From contig JAUIMM010001409.1 of assembly GCA_031769625.1 (NCBI GenBank), positions 1,117,501 through 1,181,500 of the forward strand: 64,000 nucleotides of DNA, in the 5' to 3' direction. Numbering within the stretch: the stretch's first letter is position 1; every line of letters starts with the position of its first letter. Below, one piece after another: positions 1 to 11,607 of the stretch. A program made the translations under genes and the position numbers. The notes beneath the pieces were generated by a model. It ran no database searches. It was given only the letters and a program-made list of their open reading frames with translations, and was not told where the DNA came from. This DNA comes from Taudactylus pleione (lineage: Eukaryota > Chordata > Amphibia > Anura > Myobatrachidae).

Positions 1-63
1 GCAGTGTCCTGGGCTCGCAAGCCCCCAGCCTGAGTAAGCTGAGGATTACTAGGGATCATCTCT

Positions 64-1330
64 GCAGTGCCCCCATTACACCACCCAGTGCTCCCATTAC
101 ACCAGCCAGTGCCCCCATTACACCAGCCAGTGCCCCATTACACCAGCCAGTACCCCATTACACCAGCCAGTGCCCCCATTACACCAGCCAGTGCCCCCAT
201 TACACCAGCCAGTGCTCCCATTACACCAGCCAGTGCCCCATTACACCAGCCAGTGCCCCCATTACACCAGCCAGTGCTCCCATTACACCAGCCAGCGGTC
301 CCATTACACCAGCCAGTGCTCCCATTACACCAGCCAGTGCCCCATTACACCAGCCAGTGCTCCCATTACACCTTCCAGTGCCCCCATTACACCAGCCAGT
401 GCCCCATTACACCAGCCAGTGCTACCATTACACCAGCCAGTGCCCCCATTACACTATACAGTGCCCCCATTACACCAGCCAGTGCCCCCATTACAACAGC
501 CAGTGTCCCCATTACACTATACAGTGCCCCCATTACACCATTCAGTGCCCATTACACCAGCCAGTGCCCCACCACACCAGCCAGTGCCCCATTACACCAG
601 CCTGTGCCCCCATTACACTAGCCAGCGCTCCCATTACACCAGCCAGTGCCCCATTACACCAGCCAGCGCTCCCGTTACACCAGCCAGTGCCCCCATTACA
701 CCAGCCAGTGCTCCCATTACACTAGCCAGTGCCCCCATTACACCAGCCAGCGCTCCCATTACACCAGCCAGTGCTCACACTACAAAAGCCAGTGCTCCCA
801 TTACACTATACAGTGCTCCCATTACACCAGACAGGGCTCCCATTACAACAGCCAGTGCCCCATTACACCAGCCAGTGCCCCATTACACCAGCCAGTGCCC
901 CACCACACCAGCCAGTGCCCCATTACACCAGACAGTGCCTCCATTACACCAGCCAGTGCTCCCATTACACCAGCCAGTGCCCCATTACACCAGCCAGTGC
1001 TCCCATTACACCAGCCAGTGCCCCATTACACCAGCCAGTGCCCCACCACACCAGCCAGTGCCCCATTACACCAGACAGTGCCTCCATTACACCAGCCAGT
1101 GCCCCATTACACCAGCCAGTGCTCCCGTTACACCAGCCTGTACCCCCATTACACTTTACAGTGCCCCCATTACACCAGGAAGTGCCCCCATTACACTATG
1201 CAGTGCCCCATTACACCAGTAAGTGCCCCCATTACATTATATAGTGCCCCCATTACACCAGCCAGTGCCCCATTACACCAGCCAGTGCCCCGATTCAACT
1301 AGCCAGTACCCCATTACACTAGACCAGTGG
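64..1330. repeat. 20-21 bp minisatellite (CCCATTACACCAGCCAGTGC)
   Basis: About 60 head-to-tail copies of a 20-21 bp unit of the form CCCATTACACCAGCCAGTGC, with single-base variants (ACTATACAGTG, ACCAGCCAGCG) and one-base length changes. Mixed 20/21 bp units explain the long proline/histidine-rich reading frames in all three frames, which are artefacts. The preceding 63 bases show nothing recognisable. The array stops where a transposable element begins and resumes beyond it at 5467. Confidence 0.95.
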
Positions 1331-1331
1331 A

Positions 1332-1379
1332 TCTCAAACGCGGTCCTCAGGACCCCACACAGGTCACGTTTTCCAGGTC
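1332..1379. repeat. left terminal inverted repeat
   Basis: Matches the reverse complement of 5418-5465 at about 44 of 48 positions, including a run of about 22 identical bases over the CGGTCCTCAGGACC core. CCTCAGGACC-type cores are themselves nearly self-complementary. Confidence 0.8.
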
Positions 1380-4300
1380 ACCCAGCAGGTGCACAGGTAT
1401 ATTCATTACTCACTGACACATTTCCCAGGTCTCCCAGCAGGTGAACAGGTGTAGTCATTACTCACTGACACATTTCCCAGGTCACCCAGCAGGTGCACAG
1501 GTGTATTCATTACTCAAATACTCACTGATACATTTCCCAGGGCACCCAGCAGGTGCACAGGTGTATTCATTACTGACTGACACATTTCCCAGGTCACCCA
1601 GCATGTACACAGGTGTATTCATTATTCACTGACACATTTCCCAGGTCACCCAGCATGTGCACAGGTGTATTCATTACTCACTGACACATTTCCCAGGTCA
1701 CCCAGCAGGAGCACAGGTGTAGTCATTACACACTGACACATTTCCCAGGTCACCCATCAGGTGCACAGATGTACTCATTACTCACTGACACATTTCCCAG
1801 GTCACCCAGCATGTGCACAGGTGTACTCATTACTCACTGACACATTTCCCAGGTCACCCAGCAGGTGCACAGGTGTAGTCATTACTCACTGACACATATC
1901 CCAGGTCACCCAGCAGGAGCACAGGTGTATTCATTACTCACTGACACATTTCCTAGGTCACCCAGCAGGAGCACAGGTGTATTCATTACTCACTGACACA
2001 TTTCCCAGGTCACCCAGCATGTGCACAGGTGTATTCATTACTCACTGACACATTTCCCAGGTCACCCAGCAGGTGCACAGGTGTATTCATTACTCACTGA
2101 CACATTTCCCAGGTCACCCAGCAGGTGCACAGGTGTATTCATTACTCAATTACTCACTGATACATTTCCCAGATCACCCAGCAGGTGCACAGGTGTATTC
2201 ATTACTCACTGACACATTTCCCAGTTCACCCATCAGGTGCACAGGTGTACTCATTACTCACTGACACATTTCCCAGGACACCCAGCAGGAGCACAGGTGT
2301 ATTCATTACTCACTGACACATTTCCCAGTTCACCCAGCAGGAGCACAGGTGTATTCATTACTCACTGACACATTTCCCAGGTCACCCAGCAGGTGAACAG
2401 GTGTACTCATTACTCACTGACACATTTCCCAGCTCACCCAGCAGGAGCACAGGTGTATTCATTACTCACTGACACATTTCCCAGGTCACCCAGCAGGCGC
2501 ACAGGTGTAGTCATTACTCACTGACACATTTCCCAGTCACTCAGCAGGTGCACAGGTGTACTCATTACTCACTGACACATTTCCCAGGTCACCCAGCAGG
2601 TGCGCAGGTGTATTCATTATTCACTGACACATTTCCCAGGTCACCCAGCATGTGCACAGGTGTATTCATTACTCACTGACACATTTCCCAGGTCACCCAG
2701 CAGGTGCACAGGTGTATTCATTACTCACTGACACATTTCCCAGGTCACCCAGCAGGTGCACAGGTGTATTCATTACTCACTGACACATTTCTCAGGTCAC
2801 CCAGCAGGTGCACAGGTGTATTCATTACTCACTGACACATTTCCCAGGTCACCCAGCATGTGCACAGGTGTATTCATTACTCACCGACACATTTCCCAGG
2901 TCACCCAGCAGGTGCACAGGTGTACTCATTACTCACTGACACATTTCCCAGGTCACCCAGCAGGTGCACAGGTGTAGTCATTACTCACTGACACATTTCC
3001 CAGGTGACGCAGCAGGTGCACAGGTGTAATCATTACTCACTGACACATTTCCCAGGTCACCCAGCAGGTGCACAGGTGTATTCATTACTCACTGACACAT
3101 TTCCCAGGTCACCCAGCATGTGCACAGATGTAGTCATTACTCACTGACACATTTCCCAGGTCACCCAGCAGGTGCACAGGTGTACTCATTACTCACTGAC
3201 ACATTTCCCATATCACCCAGCAGGTGCACAGGTGTAATCATTACTCACTGACACATTTCCCAGGTCACCCAGCAGGTGCACAGGTGTATTCATTACTCAC
3301 TGCCACATTTCCCAGGTCACCCAGCAGGTGCACAGGTGTATTCATTACTCACTGCCACAATTCCCAGGTCACCCAGCATGTGCACAGGTGTACTCATTAC
3401 TCACTGACACATTTCCGAGGTCACCCAGCAGGAGCACAGGTGTACTCATTAATCACTGCCACATTTCCCAGGTTACCCAGCAGGTACACAGGTGTATTCA
3501 TTACTCACTGACACATTCCCAGGTCACCCAGCAGGTGCACAGGTGTATTCATTACTCACTGACACATTTCCCAGGTCACCTAGCAGGTGCACAGGTGTAT
3601 TCATTACTCACTGACACATTTCCCAGGTCACCCAGCATGTGCACAGGTGTACTCATTTCTCACTGACACATTTCCCAGGTCACCCAGCAGGTGCACGGGT
3701 GTATTCATTACTCACTGACACATTTCCCAGGTTACCCAGCAGGAGCACAGGTGTAATCATTACTCACTGACACATTTCCCAGGTCACCCAGCAGGTGCAC
3801 AGGTGTATTCATTACTCACTGACACATTTCTCCGGTCACCCAGCAGGTGCACAGGTGTATTCATTACTCACTGACACATTTCCCAGGTCACCCAGCAGGT
3901 GCACAGGTGTATTCATTACTCACTGACACATTTCTCAGGTCACCCAGCAGGTGCATAGGTGTAATCATTACTCACTGACACATTTCCCAGGTCACCCACC
4001 AGGTACACAGGTGTATTCATTACTCACTGACACATTTCTCAGGTCCCCCAGCAGGTGCACAGGTGTATTCATTACTCACTGACACATTTCCCAGGTCACC
4101 CAGCAGGTGCACAGGTGTATTCATTACTGACACATTTCCCAGGTCACCCAGCAGGTGCACAAGTGTATTCATTACTCACTGACACATTTCCCAGGTCACC
4201 CAGCAGGTGCACAGGTGTACTCATTAATCACTGACACATTTCCCAGGTCACCCAGCAGGAGCACAGGTGTACTCATTACTCACTGACACATTTCCCAGGT

Positions 4301-5380
4301 TACCCAGCAGGAGCACAGGTGTATTCATCACTCACTGACACATTTCCCAGGTCACCCAGCATGTGCACAGGTGTAATCATTACTCACTGACACATTTTCC
4401 AGGTCACCCAGCAGGTGCACAGGTGTATTCATTACTCACTGACACATTTCCCAGGTCACCCAGCAGGTGCACAGGTGTAGTCATTACTCACTGACACATT
4501 TCCCAGGTTACCCAGCAGGAGCACAGGTGTATTCATCACTCACTGACACATTTCCAAGGTCACCCAGCATGTGCACAGGTGTATTCATTACTCACTGACA
4601 CATTTCCCAGGTCACCCAGCAGGTGCACAGGTGTATTCATTACTCACTGACACATTTCCCAGGTCACCCAGCAGGAGCACAGGTGTACTCATTACTCACT
4701 GACACATTTCCCAGGTCACCCAGCAGGTGCACAGGTGTATTCATTACTCACTGACACATTTCCCAGGTCACCCAGCAGGTGCACAGGTGTATTCATCACT
4801 CACTGACACATTTCCCAGGTCACCCAGCATGTGCACAGGTGTATTCATCACTCACTGACACATTTCCCAGGTTACCCAGCAGGTGCACAGGTGTATTCAT
4901 TACTGACACATTTCCAAGGTCACCCAGCAGGAGCACAGGTGTATTCATTACTCACTGACACATTTCCCAGGTCACCCAGCAGGTGCACAGGTGTATTCAT
5001 TACTCACTGACACATTTCCCAGGTCACCCAGCAGGTGCACAGGTGTATTCATTACTCACTGACACATTTCCCAGGTCACCCAGCAGGTGCACAGGAGTAT
5101 TCATTACTCACTGACACATTTCCCAGGTCACCCAGCAGGAGCACAGGTGTATTCATTACTCACTGACACATTTCCCAGGTCACCCAGCAGGAGCACAGGT
5201 GTATTCATTACTCACTGACACATTTCCCAGGTCACCCAGCAGGTGCACAGGAGTATTCATTACTCACTGACACATTTCCCAGGTCACCCAGCAGGAGCAC
5301 AGGTGTATTCATTACTCACTGACACATTTCCCAGGTCACCCAGCAGGTGCACAGGTGTATTCATCACTCACTGACACATT
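1380..5380. repeat. 52 bp minisatellite array
   Basis: About 77 tandem copies of a unit built from CACTGACACATTTCCCAGGT, CACCCAGCAGGTGCACAGGT and GTATTCATTACT. Variants include GCAGGAGCACAGG, GCATGTGCACAGG and GTACTCATT. A few units are short (CATTACTGACAC, around 4125 and 4905) and a few carry a small duplication (CATTACTCAATTACTCAC near 2140). Short frames through it are artefacts of the 52 bp period. The unit resembles single-copy sequence inside a relic at 43821-43982. Confidence 0.95.
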
Positions 5381-5417
5381 TTAAAAGATATTTATTTCAC
5401 TTTTGATTCTGTTAAGA

Positions 5418-5465
5418 GACCTGGAAAACATGCACTGTGTGGGGTCCTGAGGACCGAGTTTGAGA
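5418..5465. repeat. right terminal inverted repeat
   Basis: Reverse complement of 1332-1379 with a few mismatches. It follows a short single-copy stretch (5381-5417) that marks the end of the 52 bp array. Confidence 0.8.
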
Positions 5466-5466
5466 C

Positions 5467-5590
5467 AATAGCCAGTGCTCCTATTACGCCCATTACGCCA
5501 GCCAGTGCCCCTATCACGCCAGCCAGTGCCCCCACACAATGATTACATAAGCCTGTGCCCTGACTACGCTGGTCCTTGTCCTTACAGTGA
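5467..5590. repeat. decayed continuation of the 20-21 bp minisatellite
   Basis: Units such as ATTACGCCAGCCAGTGCCCC resume immediately after the right inverted repeat and become progressively more diverged. This shows that the 1332-5465 element interrupted a pre-existing array. Confidence 0.8.
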
Positions 5591-6758
5591 TATGCCACCA
5601 GGGGCGTCGTGAGGGGGGGGGGGGTTGTTTCTGATTAACTGGGCCCGGACTTGCAGGAGGGACCCGGGTCCGGCACCGCTCCCCCTCCCCTCACATCACA
5701 GCAGCCCAGCACACGCTGGCCCCGTTTTTTGGACGTAGTGAAGCCATTGGCTGCGTCTTTATTTGCAGATTCACTGTCTTTAGCTGCATGGCGGTTACTC
5801 AGATGAGCGATGGTCACACAGAGGGATCTGATGCTGCGTCCATGGAAGGCGTCTATCTACACAAGACGCCCCCTGCGGCTTTAGCAGGATTAAGCATCGC
5901 TGCTGCGTCCTAGGAGGCAGCTGCGTGCTAATGGCGTACAACTCTGAATCAGGCCTCTCTACCTATATACGTCATCTCCGCTGCCTAGGTCTCTCTGTGT
6001 CCCCCTGTAGCGACTGATGGCATCCTGGGCACGAGGCGTACCCGACACCTTTGCCCTGTCTCCCATGTCGCTGAGTACCTGACAGCAGCTTCTCCTTTAT
6101 TAGAGGTTTAGCAGATGGATAGTGGGAACCGAGGCCCTAAACAAACCAGCAGGGTGCTAATGAGCAAAGAGTAACCGGAACCTGACACCTAGCCTGTGTT
6201 TGCTGTACACAGGGGTGGAGGGGGCAGAGGAGGCGCCGGACTGTTCTCCACCACAAGTACGAGCCAGGGGGGCTTCTCCGAACTCAGCTGGACTCCCAGG
6301 AATGAGCCTCCTCTAATTACCGCCTCGCAGCCCTGCCTGGGGATCCGCTTCTCTGGGGAAATATTATATTATTAAATGTGTCAGGAAAACATAATCTATT
6401 TTTAATGCCCTCTTACATACTAGATCCATTTCATACGGAGCCACATTTAGCGTCAGCTGCAGATTCCCGCTCTCACACGTGTTTGCTGCCGTCCCCTGAC
6501 ATGACCCCGGCGTTCAGGCCTAGTCACTTCGGGGGCAGGAAAATCCCCTTTATTGGAGATTTATCTGGAATCCTCCTCATTCCACCGCATCCTCTGGACA
6601 GAGAGCTGGCACAGAAGGGGCCCCTCCGCCCGGCCACAGATCACTCTGCCCACCTGCCAGGACGCTACTTGGGTCACATACGGAGAATTTCATGGGAACT
6701 GATGCAAGTCAGCGGCGTCTGGGGGCTCAGCAACTGGCAGAAATGATTACGCAGTTTA
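5591..6758. other. unassigned non-coding DNA
   Basis: Mixed-composition sequence with a G-run at 5615-5626 and no repeat structure that I can define. The open frames in it are short, have no recognisable domain and show no start or splice context. Nothing is supported as a gene. Confidence 0.5.
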
Positions 6759-7247
6759 GGGGCCCATTTATTAATAATGACGTACTCTGGGTGCCATATT
6801 AGTGCCCATGATCGCATAGCAGTATGTGATAACACTGACCCGAATACTAAATAGCACACGCAGGAATAGGGGCTGCGAGAGGAGACCGTCCCTGCCATGC
6901 GCATGGTATGAAGTAACTGTGCCAGCGATCTCTACACTTCTCTATTGGGACTCTTGCGCACTCCCGTTCTAACGACCACGCATGTGCGTTGGCCATTGCT
7001 GGGGAGGGGTCCTACAGGCTTCAGATGGCATTAGATGTGGGGGCCAAACTCTGAAATGTTTTGTACTCCGGAGCTGGATAAATCAGACAGCTTCTAACCC
7101 CCCACAGAAACCTATGGAGGCTCGGGGGGAAATGGGGGTACTGAGGGCTACGATCCCTCCATACTACATCAGAGGGATACTTAATATTTGTGGATATCCC
7201 CCCAAAAGGGGGGATATGCCGTAAATATTTAATGATAAATAGGCCCC
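6759..7247. mobile_element. PIF/Harbinger-like MITE with TTA target duplication
   Basis: A 489 bp segment starting GGGGCCCATTTATTAATAAT and ending with the inverted equivalent (ATTTAATGATAAATAGGCCCC). It is flanked by TTA on both sides (6756-6758 and 7248-7250). A three-base TWA duplication with G-rich termini is typical of PIF/Harbinger elements. There is no transposase, so it is non-autonomous. The family is inferred from termini only. Confidence 0.6.
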
Positions 7248-7250
7248 TTA

Positions 7251-8390
7251 GCAAAACCAGATGTAAAAGCCGCCATGGTGATAACAGCACTGAAAATCCG
7301 AAAATGACATTTTCCATCCAGGGACCATTGTGATGATTTGCGTTTGGTGCTCAGCTCAATATTTGTTACACCAAACCCCAAATATTGTCATTTCCTCAGA
7401 AGATATTGTGACATAAAAAGTCCTTAGTCATGGTCAGTCAGTCAGTCAGTCAGCGGCTGTCAAAGTTTAGTAAATAATACATTATACGCACAATATCAGC
7501 AGAGCGAAGCATTTAAACAAAGTGCACCGCAAAAAACTTTTACTAATTGCACGATGGCGGGTGGGTGAGACGCAGCGCGGGGGAAAACGTCGCTATCCGT
7601 GATTAAATGAATCGCCCTATGGATTCCTATGGAAATGCTAACTTACAAATAAGATAAGGTAGTGATAGGCCCAGTGCAAGAAAGGGTTAACAGCGTTGTC
7701 ACCAGCAGTGACCCCTGCGGGCATCACAAGAGGCGACTGCTGACTGCACTGGTATAGTATGTACAATAAGAAGAAAATTACCCCTCATAAAATGCTATAT
7801 TAGATATGTCTGAATATATATTCAGACTCAGTACATAGTATTACTCCAGGGAACAATGCATATAGCGACTACTGTGTAACTAAACCCATTTTACACTGGC
7901 CAAATAACCCAGATTATTGCCGCGTCAACCCAGGTCATGGCTCAGTGTAAACGAGTCGCTGTAAAATAACCCGGGTCTAGTGAGCAGGATAAACGGGCAG
8001 GATTAGACCGGTTTCATGAGGCCGGGTACCGTTTACAACCAGGGGCACAGAGAGGGGAGGGGTACTAATTACCCATGCTCGGGCTTACTGGAGGGGCCCG
8101 GTGGGGGCCAGGGTCTGATGCCTCCCCCCTCCCTCTCACCTGGAACACTGCTCGCTGCTGAGCAACAAGAGCGGTCTCCTCTGCCTGTGGGAGGGAGCAA
8201 TCACACTGATCGCCCCCCACCCAAGATTTGCGATGGGCTGAGGGGTTCAGAAGCGCCCCTGCAACCAGGTTTTCTTCTGATTTTTTCTAAGGGGTGTGGC
8301 CACGCATCCCACGATTAATCCACACCCCCTTCCCAGGGCCGTATCTTAATGCAGCATAGGAACAGCCAGCTCACCAGCGCTTGGAGATTC
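7251..8390. other. unassigned non-coding DNA
   Basis: No gene is supported. It contains a GTCA microsatellite (7433-7454) and a perfect 20 bp palindrome (7808-7827). A 100-codon frame at 8016-8318 lies in GC-rich sequence without any recognisable domain and is probably chance. Confidence 0.5.
7433..7454. repeat. (GTCA)n microsatellite
   Basis: About five tandem GTCA units. Confidence 0.9.
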
Positions 8391-9200
8391 TAATACATTG
8401 TATTCTACCTTATTACATTGTATTCTACCTTATTACTTTGTATTCTACCTTATTACATTGTATTCTACCTTATTACATTATATTCTACCTTATTACATTG
8501 TATTCTACCTTATTACATTGTATTCTACCTTAATACATTATATTCTACCTTATTACATTGTATTCTACCTTATTACATTATATTCTACCTTATTACATTG
8601 CATTCTACCATATTACATTATATTCTACCTTATTACATTGTATTCTACCTTATTACATTGTATTCTACCTTATTACATTATATTCTACCTTATTACATTG
8701 TATTCTACCTTATTACATTATATTCTACCTTATTACATTGTATTCTACCTTATTACTTTGTATTCTACCTTAATACATTGTATTCTACCTTATTACATTG
8801 TATTCTACCTTATTACATTATATTCTACCTTATTACATTGCATTCTACCTTATTACATTATATTCTACCTTATTACATTATATTCTACCTTATTACATTG
8901 TATTCTACCTTATTACTTTGTATTCTACCTTAATACATTGTATTCTACTTTATTACATTGTATTCTACCTTATTACATTATATTCTACCTTATTACATTG
9001 CATTCTACCTTATTACATTATATTCTACCTTATTACATTATATTCTACCTTATTACATTATATTCTACCTTATTACATTATATTCTACCTTATTACATTG
9101 CATTCTACCTTATTACATTGTATTCTACCTTATTACATTATATTCTATCTTATTACATTGTATTCTACCTTACTACATTGTATTCTACCTTATTACATTG
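8391..9200. repeat. 20 bp minisatellite (TATTCTACCTTATTACATTG)
   Basis: About 40 copies of a strictly 20 bp unit, with the last base alternating between G and A (ACATTG / ACATTA) and rarer variants TACTTTG, TAATACATT and CATTCTACC. AT-rich. Open frames (up to 272 codons) follow from the absence of stops in the repeat and are not genes. Confidence 0.95.
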
Positions 9201-9245
9201 TGTGAATACTATGTGAGCACTATGTAAGTACTATGTGAGCACTAT

Positions 9246-9589
9246 GGGGGTCATTCAGACCCGTTCGCGAGCGCAGGACGCTCGCAAGCGGGTCGATGGT
9301 GCCGAATTGCGCATGCAATTTGGTCTCGCACCAAAGGGGGCGTGCTGTCGATGTTGATTGACAGCACACCCCCTTTGGTGGGCGAGCTGGGGGCGTGGCT
9401 GACAGACGGAGGCGTTCCCATGGGAACGATGGTCTTGACCATCGCGACCATCATCATGGACGCTCGCTATAGCTGTGAGTGGTAACCCACAGCTATGCGA
9501 GCGTCCATGAGGCCGCTCCAAGTTGAGGGAGGAGGGCCCTGATTCAGAGCGAGCGCTCTGGTCAGAGCGTCCGGCTCTGAATCAGGCCC
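9246..9589. mobile_element. MITE, hairpin-chain family (copy 1)
   Basis: Begins GGGGGTCATTCAGACCCG and ends CTCTGAATCAGGCCC, flanked by the 11 bp satellite. It contains successive self-complementary stretches, for example a 21 bp stem around 9331-9382 and GGCGTTCCCATGGGAACG at 9411-9428. Non-coding; the short frames across it are artefacts. Confidence 0.7.
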
Positions 9590-9603
9590 AATGTGAATAC
9601 TAT

Positions 9604-10202
9604 GGGCCTGATTCAGAGCCACTTGTAAGCGGCCGCTCGTTTGCTCCGAGCGATGTTTGCCCAACTGCGCATGCGTACGGATCGTAATACGCATGCGCAA
9701 ACCAGTCAGTGCGGCCGAAAATCGTTTGTTCGCTAAATAGCGAATGCCTGCTATTTTGAGTGACAGAATGAGGCGTATGTGGGTGTTAACAGGGGAAGGT
9801 GCTTGAAAACGGGGAGTGGAGATCCGAACGCAGGCGTGCTTAAAGGTCAAAACGGGCGTTTTAAGGGTGTGCATAAGTAATACAGCAGCGTCATTGACCA
9901 CGTCACTGGGTTATTTTATAGCCAGAACTGCTCGCAAGATTGTGGTAGCAAAAACCAACCACAAGAATAGCGAGCAGTTCATACGCTGGTCGATGTACTC
10001 GATTAATCTAATAAATAGCGGACATGACGTAGGATGCGAGCGGCCAGGGGGCATATTTTTTAAAAAAACGACCGCAAGTTTTGTTCGCTCATTCAGACAT
10101 AGAGGCGTGAACAGACCGCAAAGAGCGAACGGTTCATTTGAATAGCCACCCCTATTTTGTGGACGAATGACCGCAAATAGCGTCCGGCTCTGAATCAGGC
10201 CC
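9604..10202 (+). mobile_element. MITE, 599 bp family (copy 1)
   Basis: Starts GGGCCTGATTCAGAGCC and ends with the inverse GGCTCTGAATCAGGCCC, flanked by TAT. Internal landmarks are ACTGCGCATGCGTACG near the left end and GACATGACGTAGGATGCGAG towards the right. Plus is used arbitrarily for this orientation. No protein is supported. Confidence 0.75.
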
Positions 10203-10238
10203 TATGTCAGCACTATGTGAGCACTATGTAAATACTAT

Positions 10239-10837
10239 GGGCCTGATTCAGAGCCGTTCGCTATTTGTGGTCGCTCGTTTAAAAACAAGGGGTGGCTATT
10301 CAAATGATCCGTACGCACATTGCAGTCTGTTCACACCTCTAAGTCTGAACGAGCGAGCAAAACATACGCTCGTTTATTTGTTAAAAACGCCCCCTGGCCG
10401 CTCGCATCCTACGTCATGTCCGCTATTTATTAGATTAATCGAGTACATCGACCAGCGTATGAACTGCTCGCTATTCTTGTGGTTGGTGTTTGCTACCACA
10501 AATTTGCGAGCAGTTCTGGCTATAAAATAACCCAGTGACGTGGTCAATGACGCTGCTGTTTTAAATATGCACACCCATAAAACGCCCGTTTTGACCTTTA
10601 AGCACGCCTGCGTTCGGATCTCCACTCCCCATTTTCAAGCACCTTCCCCTGTTACCACCCACATACGCCTCATTCTGTCACTCAAAATAGCAGGCCCTCG
10701 CTATATTGCATACCAACGATTTTCGGCCGCACTGACTGGTTCGCGCATGCGTACTAAAAACCGTACGCATGCGCAGATGTGCAAACATCGCTCGGAACGA
10801 GCGTACTGCCGCTAACGAGCGGCTCTGAATGAGGGCC
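10239..10837 (-). mobile_element. MITE, 599 bp family (inverted copy 2)
   Basis: Same length and content as 9604-10202 but reversed, with a 36 bp satellite spacer between them. The two form a large inverted repeat. The right end is GGCTCTGAATGAGGGCC. Several substitutions separate the copies, so the arms are not perfect. Confidence 0.75.
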
Positions 10838-10852
10838 TATGTCAGCACTATG

Positions 10853-10959
10853 TAACCCACAGCTATGCGAGCGTCCATGAGGCCGCTCCAAGTTGAGGGA
10901 GGAGGGCCCTGATTCAGAGCGAGCGCTCTGGTCAGAGCGTCCGGCTCTGAATCAGGCCC
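10853..10959 (+). mobile_element. 3' fragment of hairpin-chain MITE
   Basis: Identical by eye to 9483-9589, the last third of copy 1 of the hairpin-chain family. It abuts satellite sequence at its left edge without its own left terminus, so it is truncated. Together with 10974-11571 it repeats the order seen at 9483-10202, at an offset of 1370 bp. Confidence 0.75.
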
Positions 10960-10973
10960 AATGTGAATACTAT

Positions 10974-11571
10974 GGGCCTGATTCAGAGCCGCTCGTAAGT
11001 GGCCGCTCGTTCACTCCGAGCGATGTTCGCACATCTGCGCATGCGTATGGGTTGTAATGCGCATGCTCCAACCAGTCAGTGCGGTCGGAAATCGTGTGTT
11101 CTCAAAATAGCGAATGCCTGCTAATTTGAGTGACAGAATGAGGCGTTTGTGGGTGGTAACAGGGGAAGGTGCTTGAAAACGGGGAGTGGTGATCCGAACG
11201 CAGGCGTGCCAAACGGTCAAAACGGCCATTTTAAGGGTGTGCATAATTAACAAAGCAGCGTCATCGACCACGTCACTTGGTTGTCTTTTAGCCTGAACTG
11301 CACGCCTGATTGCGGTAGGAAAATGCTACCACAGGAATAGCGAGCAGTTCATACGCCTTTCGATGTACTCGATTAATCTAATAAATAGCGGAGATGACAT
11401 ATGATGCAAGCGGCCAAGGGGCGTCTTTACAAAATAGCGAGCGCATGTTTCGTTCACTCGCTCAGACATAGAGGCGTCAACAGACCGCAAAGAGCGAGCG
11501 CTCAATTTAAATAGCCAGCCCCTTTTTCTGAAAAAGCGTCCGCAAATAGCGTCCGGCTCTGAATCAGGCCC
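10974..11571 (+). mobile_element. MITE, 599 bp family (copy 3)
   Basis: Bounded by GGGCCTGATTCAGAGCCG and GGCTCTGAATCAGGCCC with TAT flanks. Same orientation as 9604-10202 and clearly diverged from it inside, although their left flanks are identical. Confidence 0.75.
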
Positions 11572-11607
11572 TATGTGAGTACTGTGTGAGCACTATGTGA
11601 ATACTAT

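Larger units (their letters stand above)
1332..5465. mobile_element. TIR-bounded element expanded by an internal 52 bp array
   Basis: The two ends are near-perfect inverted repeats of about 48 bp (1332-1379 and 5418-5465), both containing CGGTCCTCAGGACCCCACAC or its complement and a TTTTCCAGGTC inner end. The element sits inside the 20-21 bp minisatellite, which flanks it on both sides. No transposase is present, so this is a non-autonomous element. Almost all of the interior is a 52 bp tandem array. The superfamily is not assigned because no clean target duplication was found. Confidence 0.75.

Noticed and set aside
67..1302. Proline/histidine-rich repeat frames resembling structural or antifreeze-like proteins
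   Set aside because: Read-through of the 20-21 bp minisatellite in all three frames; there is no signal peptide, intron or promoter context.
8016..8318. 100-codon frame in GC-rich DNA
   Set aside because: No domain, no conserved neighbour, no splice or promoter signal; its length is expected by chance at this GC content.
8391..9200. CRISPR-like array
   Set aside because: Units are contiguous with no unique spacers, and all other evidence points to a vertebrate genome.
8398..9216. 272-codon frame with an LITLYSTLLHY-type repeat
   Set aside because: Direct read-through of the 20 bp AT-rich minisatellite; three overlapping frames are equally open.
9467..9901. 144-codon minus-strand frame and similar frames of 70-150 codons through 9251-16881
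   Set aside because: They span boundaries of MITEs and satellite spacers, recur in inverted copies, and have no recognisable domain.
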